Part shown: piece by piece, positions 61,651-64,000 of the stretch
How positions within the stretch are numbered: position 1 is the stretch's first letter
Layout: every line of letters begins with the position of its first letter
Assembly (NCBI GenBank): GCA_023399295.1
Contig: JAEWQF010000038.1
Coordinates: 29,011-93,010 of the forward strand
From: Bacteroidota bacterium
GTDB lineage: Bacteria > Bacteroidota > Bacteroidia > Bacteroidales > Dysgonomonadaceae
Direction of reading: 5' to 3'
DNA: 64,000 nt
The notes under the pieces: generated by a model
What the model saw: the letters and a program-made list of their open reading frames with translations, nothing else
What the model was told of the DNA's origin: nothing
Databases searched by the model: none
Program-made: the position numbers and the translations under genes

Positions 61651-61998
61651 TCAGGCCAGGTGGTTGTCAAGGTTCTGCTTCACCTGCACCATGTTCTGAA
61701 TGCTGGTGGTGGCTTTGGCTACCTTGCCGTTCTTGTAGTACATGGTGAAGGGAAGTCCCATGAAGCCGCGACACTCGGGAGCATTACGGATCACCACCGA
61801 TTCAGGGTTGTCAAAACCCATAGAGTAGAACTTCACATCTTCATACTCCTCCTCCAGCTCTTCCATAATCTCGTAGACGGGTATACACATGGGACCCATA
61901 CGTCCGCAGCATACCATTACATTCTCGTTCTCGTTGATGATCTTCTGCAGTTCATCTGCCGTTTCAATCTCCTGAATATTAGTCCGTAAATAGTTCAT
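61651..61998 (-). CDS. Atypical thioredoxin-family protein
   Basis: A 115-residue thioredoxin-fold protein without a signal peptide. The redox site reads VMVCCGRMGPMCIPVY (28-43). The GPMC segment sits where canonical thioredoxins have CGPC, but the first cysteine of that pair is Met34, and two cysteines (C30, C31) lie seven or eight residues before C38. The cis-proline region GLPFTMYYKNG (81-91) and the central strands are normal, and an extra C76 is present. It may use a CX6C or CX7C pair or be a specialised partner of TrxB. The start at 61998 is chosen over 62037 because the -7 element TACCTTTG (plus 62035-62042) overlaps the latter. Confidence 0.85.
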   Translation of the reverse strand: MNYLRTNIQEIETADELQKIINENENVMVCCGRMGPMCIPVYEIMEELEEEYEDVKFYSMGFDNPESVVIRNAPECRGFMGLPFTMYYKNGKVAKATTSIQNMVQVKQNLDNHLA

Positions 61999-62175
61999 CT
62001 TTTTTTCGTTTATTTGTTTAACTGTTTCTGGGTGCAAAGGTAGTTTGAGAAAGAGTTCCCCCGACGAGAAACAGGATGAGAGATGACACTGCCAATCCTG
62101 AGATAAATCAGTTCCCGGGATGACACAGAACAGTTACTGGAAATATTGTATCTTTGACCTTCAAATTACAACCAT

Positions 62176-62868
62176 ATGAACGGCGGGATGAATAATGAAC
62201 CGGACAACTGCGGGAGGATGGCAGCCTGCTTCCGCGATCTGACACCGGAAGAGCTGGAACAGATCAACAGAGGCAAGACCGAACTCACCTACCTGGCAGG
62301 CGAGAACCTGTTCAAGCAGGGTGCTTTCTCTACGCACCTGCTGCTGATCACAGGAGGACTGGTGAAGGTCTATCTCCAAACCGGAAGGGAGAAACAACTC
62401 AACCTGCAGTTGGCACAGACGGGCGACTTTCTGGGTTTTGCCTCCCTCTTTGGTGAGACACTGCATGCCACCTCTGCCGTCGCCCTCACCGACACGCAGA
62501 TATGCATGATCGACAAGGAGCAGATGCGCACCCTCCTGCTCAACAATGCACAGTTTGCCATGCGCATCACTTCACGCAACTATCGCAACGAAAGACAGCT
62601 GCTCACCATCATTGCCAACATGACCTACAAGCAGATGCGGGGGAAGCTGGCATCCACCCTGCTCTATCTGAGCAGTGACCATTTCAGCGACCAAAATGTG
62701 TTTCAGTATTTGTCCCGGCAGGATCTGGCCAACTTCGCGTCGGTAGCCACCGAGAGCGCCATCAAGCTACTCAAGGAATTTGAACGGGACGGGATCATCA
62801 CCCTCGAGGGCAAAGGAATCACCATCCGCAACAGGGCGGAAATGGAGAAAATTGAACGGTTGGGGTAA
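62176..62868 (+). CDS. Crp/Fnr-family transcriptional regulator
   Basis: A 230-residue regulator with an N-terminal cyclic-nucleotide-binding-like beta roll (about 20-135: GENLFKQGAFSTHLLLITGG, GDFLGFASLFGETLHATSAV) and a C-terminal winged helix (about 150-225: LSRQDLANFASVATESAIKLL is the recognition region). It has few cysteines and no FNR-type cluster motif, and the ligand is unknown. It is convergent with the second Crp/Fnr gene and divergent from the thioredoxin gene. A TATCTTTG -7 element is at 62149-62156. Confidence 0.9.
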   Translation: MNGGMNNEPDNCGRMAACFRDLTPEELEQINRGKTELTYLAGENLFKQGAFSTHLLLITGGLVKVYLQTGREKQLNLQLAQTGDFLGFASLFGETLHATSAVALTDTQICMIDKEQMRTLLLNNAQFAMRITSRNYRNERQLLTIIANMTYKQMRGKLASTLLYLSSDHFSDQNVFQYLSRQDLANFASVATESAIKLLKEFERDGIITLEGKGITIRNRAEMEKIERLG

Positions 62869-62908
62869 GTGGCACACAATTGCGAGAGTGCTGTGTTTTC
62901 AGGTCCAA

Positions 62909-63586
62909 TTAACCGTTCTGACTGATTAGCTGCAGCAATTTCTTATCGCGTATCGTCACCTGCTTGCCCTCCATCTGGATGATGCCATCGGCGATGAACT
63001 CGGAGAGGGCCCGGTTGATGCTCTCCCTGCCCGCATCCACCCAGTTGCCGATATCCGACTGTGAGAGGGGTAGCAGGAATCTGTCCGATTCGAACAGATG
63101 CTCTGAGAACTCCAGCAGCACATCGGCCAGGTTACCCCTCAGTTGCTTCTGTGTACGGCTGGCACAACGACGATAGGCCTCCAGCTCGCTCTTGCTGAGT
63201 TCCATCAGGATGTAAGTGGAAAAATCATTGTTCTCTGCCAGTAGCTTTTTGAACACTTCAATATCGATGAAGCAGACCTCCGACTCCGTCACAGCTGTGA
63301 CACTATACTGGTTGATCTTGTCGCCAAAGGTGGTGGGGAGCCCCAGGTAGGTGGGTGCCTTTACCAGCTTCACGATCTGCTCGCGGGAAGGGCCGCTGAG
63401 ATGCACCTTGGCCATCCCCCTGCGAAGGAAGACCACATTGGTGGAGAAGACTCCCTGCCGGATGATGGTGTCACCCTTTTTGAACCTGACCACTGCATGG
63501 CTGCCACCCAGCAGCTCCAGTTGACAATCCTTCATCTGAACGGATGACTTCAGGACACAGTCGCAATCGATACACTCATTTTTCAT
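62909..63586 (-). CDS. Crp/Fnr-family transcriptional regulator with N-terminal cysteine cluster
   Basis: A 225-residue regulator. Residues 1-21 hold C5, C8, C10 and C21 (MKNECIDCDC...), a pattern that could bind an iron-sulfur cluster or another metal, as in FNR-like sensors. The effector domain follows (FKKGDTIIRQGVFSTNVVFL, YLGLPTTFGDKI) and then the helix-turn-helix (LSQSDIGNWVDAGRESINRALSEF). Upstream ATGs at 63613 and 63625 are also possible. A TATCTTTG -7 element is at 63658-63665, with a TTTG 22 nt before it. It is divergent from the DsrE-like gene. Confidence 0.88.
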   Translation of the reverse strand: MKNECIDCDCVLKSSVQMKDCQLELLGGSHAVVRFKKGDTIIRQGVFSTNVVFLRRGMAKVHLSGPSREQIVKLVKAPTYLGLPTTFGDKINQYSVTAVTESEVCFIDIEVFKKLLAENNDFSTYILMELSKSELEAYRRCASRTQKQLRGNLADVLLEFSEHLFESDRFLLPLSQSDIGNWVDAGRESINRALSEFIADGIIQMEGKQVTIRDKKLLQLISQNG

Positions 63587-63786
63587 TGCTGGAATTCTTT
63601 TATGTACAGTCATCCGAAGAAACATGTGGCATTCACCCGGTTAACCTGCGGACATGGCAAAGATAGGAAAAGATGTGACATATCGCACAAAATAGTGTAA
63701 AATACCCCACCGGTGAAAAGAATTTTATTGCAGACATTTTTCCGTAATTTGCATCCAGTTCAATTTCAAATTTTTACCGCCAAACT

Positions 63787-64000
63787 ATGGAAAAATCAAT
63801 TCCCCTTACAATGGAACTACTCCAGCAAGAGCTGGAAAAGCTGAAGGCAAGAACCTCCGACATTGAGGAAGCGCGGAAAGACCAGCTCTCGATCGCCATC
63901 GTGTCGGGCGACATGGACAAGATCCTGGCAGCGATGATCATCTCACTGGCCGCCGCCGCAATGGATTCAGAGGTGAAGCTCTTCTTCTCCTTCTGGGCAC
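63787..64000 (+). CDS. DsrE/DsrF/DrsH-like protein, N-terminal part (cut by window end)
   Basis: The frame from the ATG at 63787 is open to the window end, giving 71 residues: a helical/coiled N-terminus (MELLQQELEKLKARTSDIEE) and then LSIAIVSGDMDKILAAMIIS and EVKLFFSFWA. The beta strand, glycine turn and helix followed by FFSFW match the DsrE/DrsH-like group of putative peroxiredoxin or sulfur-relay proteins. The rest of the gene is outside the window. Its position divergent from the Cys-rich Crp/Fnr gene suggests it may be a target of that regulator. Confidence 0.75.
   Translation, partial: MEKSIPLTMELLQQELEKLKARTSDIEEARKDQLSIAIVSGDMDKILAAMIISLAAAAMDSEVKLFFSFWA

Overview
The window looks like chromosomal DNA of an anaerobic or microaerophilic member of the Bacteroidota, most likely the order Bacteroidales (a relative of the Porphyromonas/Dysgonomonas side would fit, but the genus cannot be fixed from sequence alone). 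The evidence is a SusC/SusD pair, a BACON-domain lipoprotein, DUF4827, a Bacteroidales-type run of LptE, a TPR-like protein and SecG, a lipoprotein-heavy gene set, and a promoter grammar of TTTG, 18-22 nt, then TAnnTTTG. That promoter form recurs on both strands and is the Bacteroidota primary sigma type. No insertion sequence, prophage or CRISPR array was seen.

Layout. 1-7160: ileS (cut by the window edge), a secreted EEP phosphohydrolase, an aminotransferase, an orphan 77-aa transcription unit, tRNA-Ser(GCU), mltG, an aldo/keto reductase and ribF. 7399-19300: a double DUF1080 lipoprotein, rsfS, ftsH, an exported superoxide dismutase, the adk-obgE-pgeF operon, a small coiled-coil protein, tRNA-Cys(GCA), radA and tex. 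19319-27267: on the minus strand, an endonuclease I-metallophosphoesterase-rnhB operon, dnaA, an amidase-MCE pair and a TlpA-like lipoprotein. 27654-38139: on the plus strand, rpe, a ComEC-like protein, a DHH phosphoesterase, a DUF4827 lipoprotein, glmM, an acyltransferase, then an operon of sigma-54-type regulator-lptE-TPR-secG, and a beta-barrel protein. 38156-42963: on the minus strand, a DUF721/DciA protein, recF, cdaA, folP and nadB. 43232-44856: a surface-type CarboxypepD_reg protein and rpsO.

45145-60510 is the most distinctive part. It holds a divergent GlpR-type repressor, then glpD, glpT, an exported HAD phosphatase, a glycerophosphodiester phosphodiesterase lipoprotein, a metallophosphoesterase lipoprotein, SusC, SusD and a BACON lipoprotein, all co-oriented. 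Read together they suggest a Sus-like locus that takes up and hydrolyses glycerophosphodiesters or phospholipid headgroups rather than a polysaccharide, and feeds sn-glycerol-3-phosphate to GlpT and GlpD. There are no glycoside hydrolases, no hybrid two-component sensor, no glpK and no glpF in it. A candidate ~90-nt non-coding RNA with its own consensus promoter and terminator lies just beyond the 3' end of glpR.

The right end (60638-64000) is a redox/sulfur-flavoured cluster: trxB, a thioredoxin-like protein with an unusual cysteine motif, two convergent Crp/Fnr regulators (one with an N-terminal cysteine cluster) and the start of a DsrE-like gene cut by the window edge. Identifications are by motif reading only; no database search was run.
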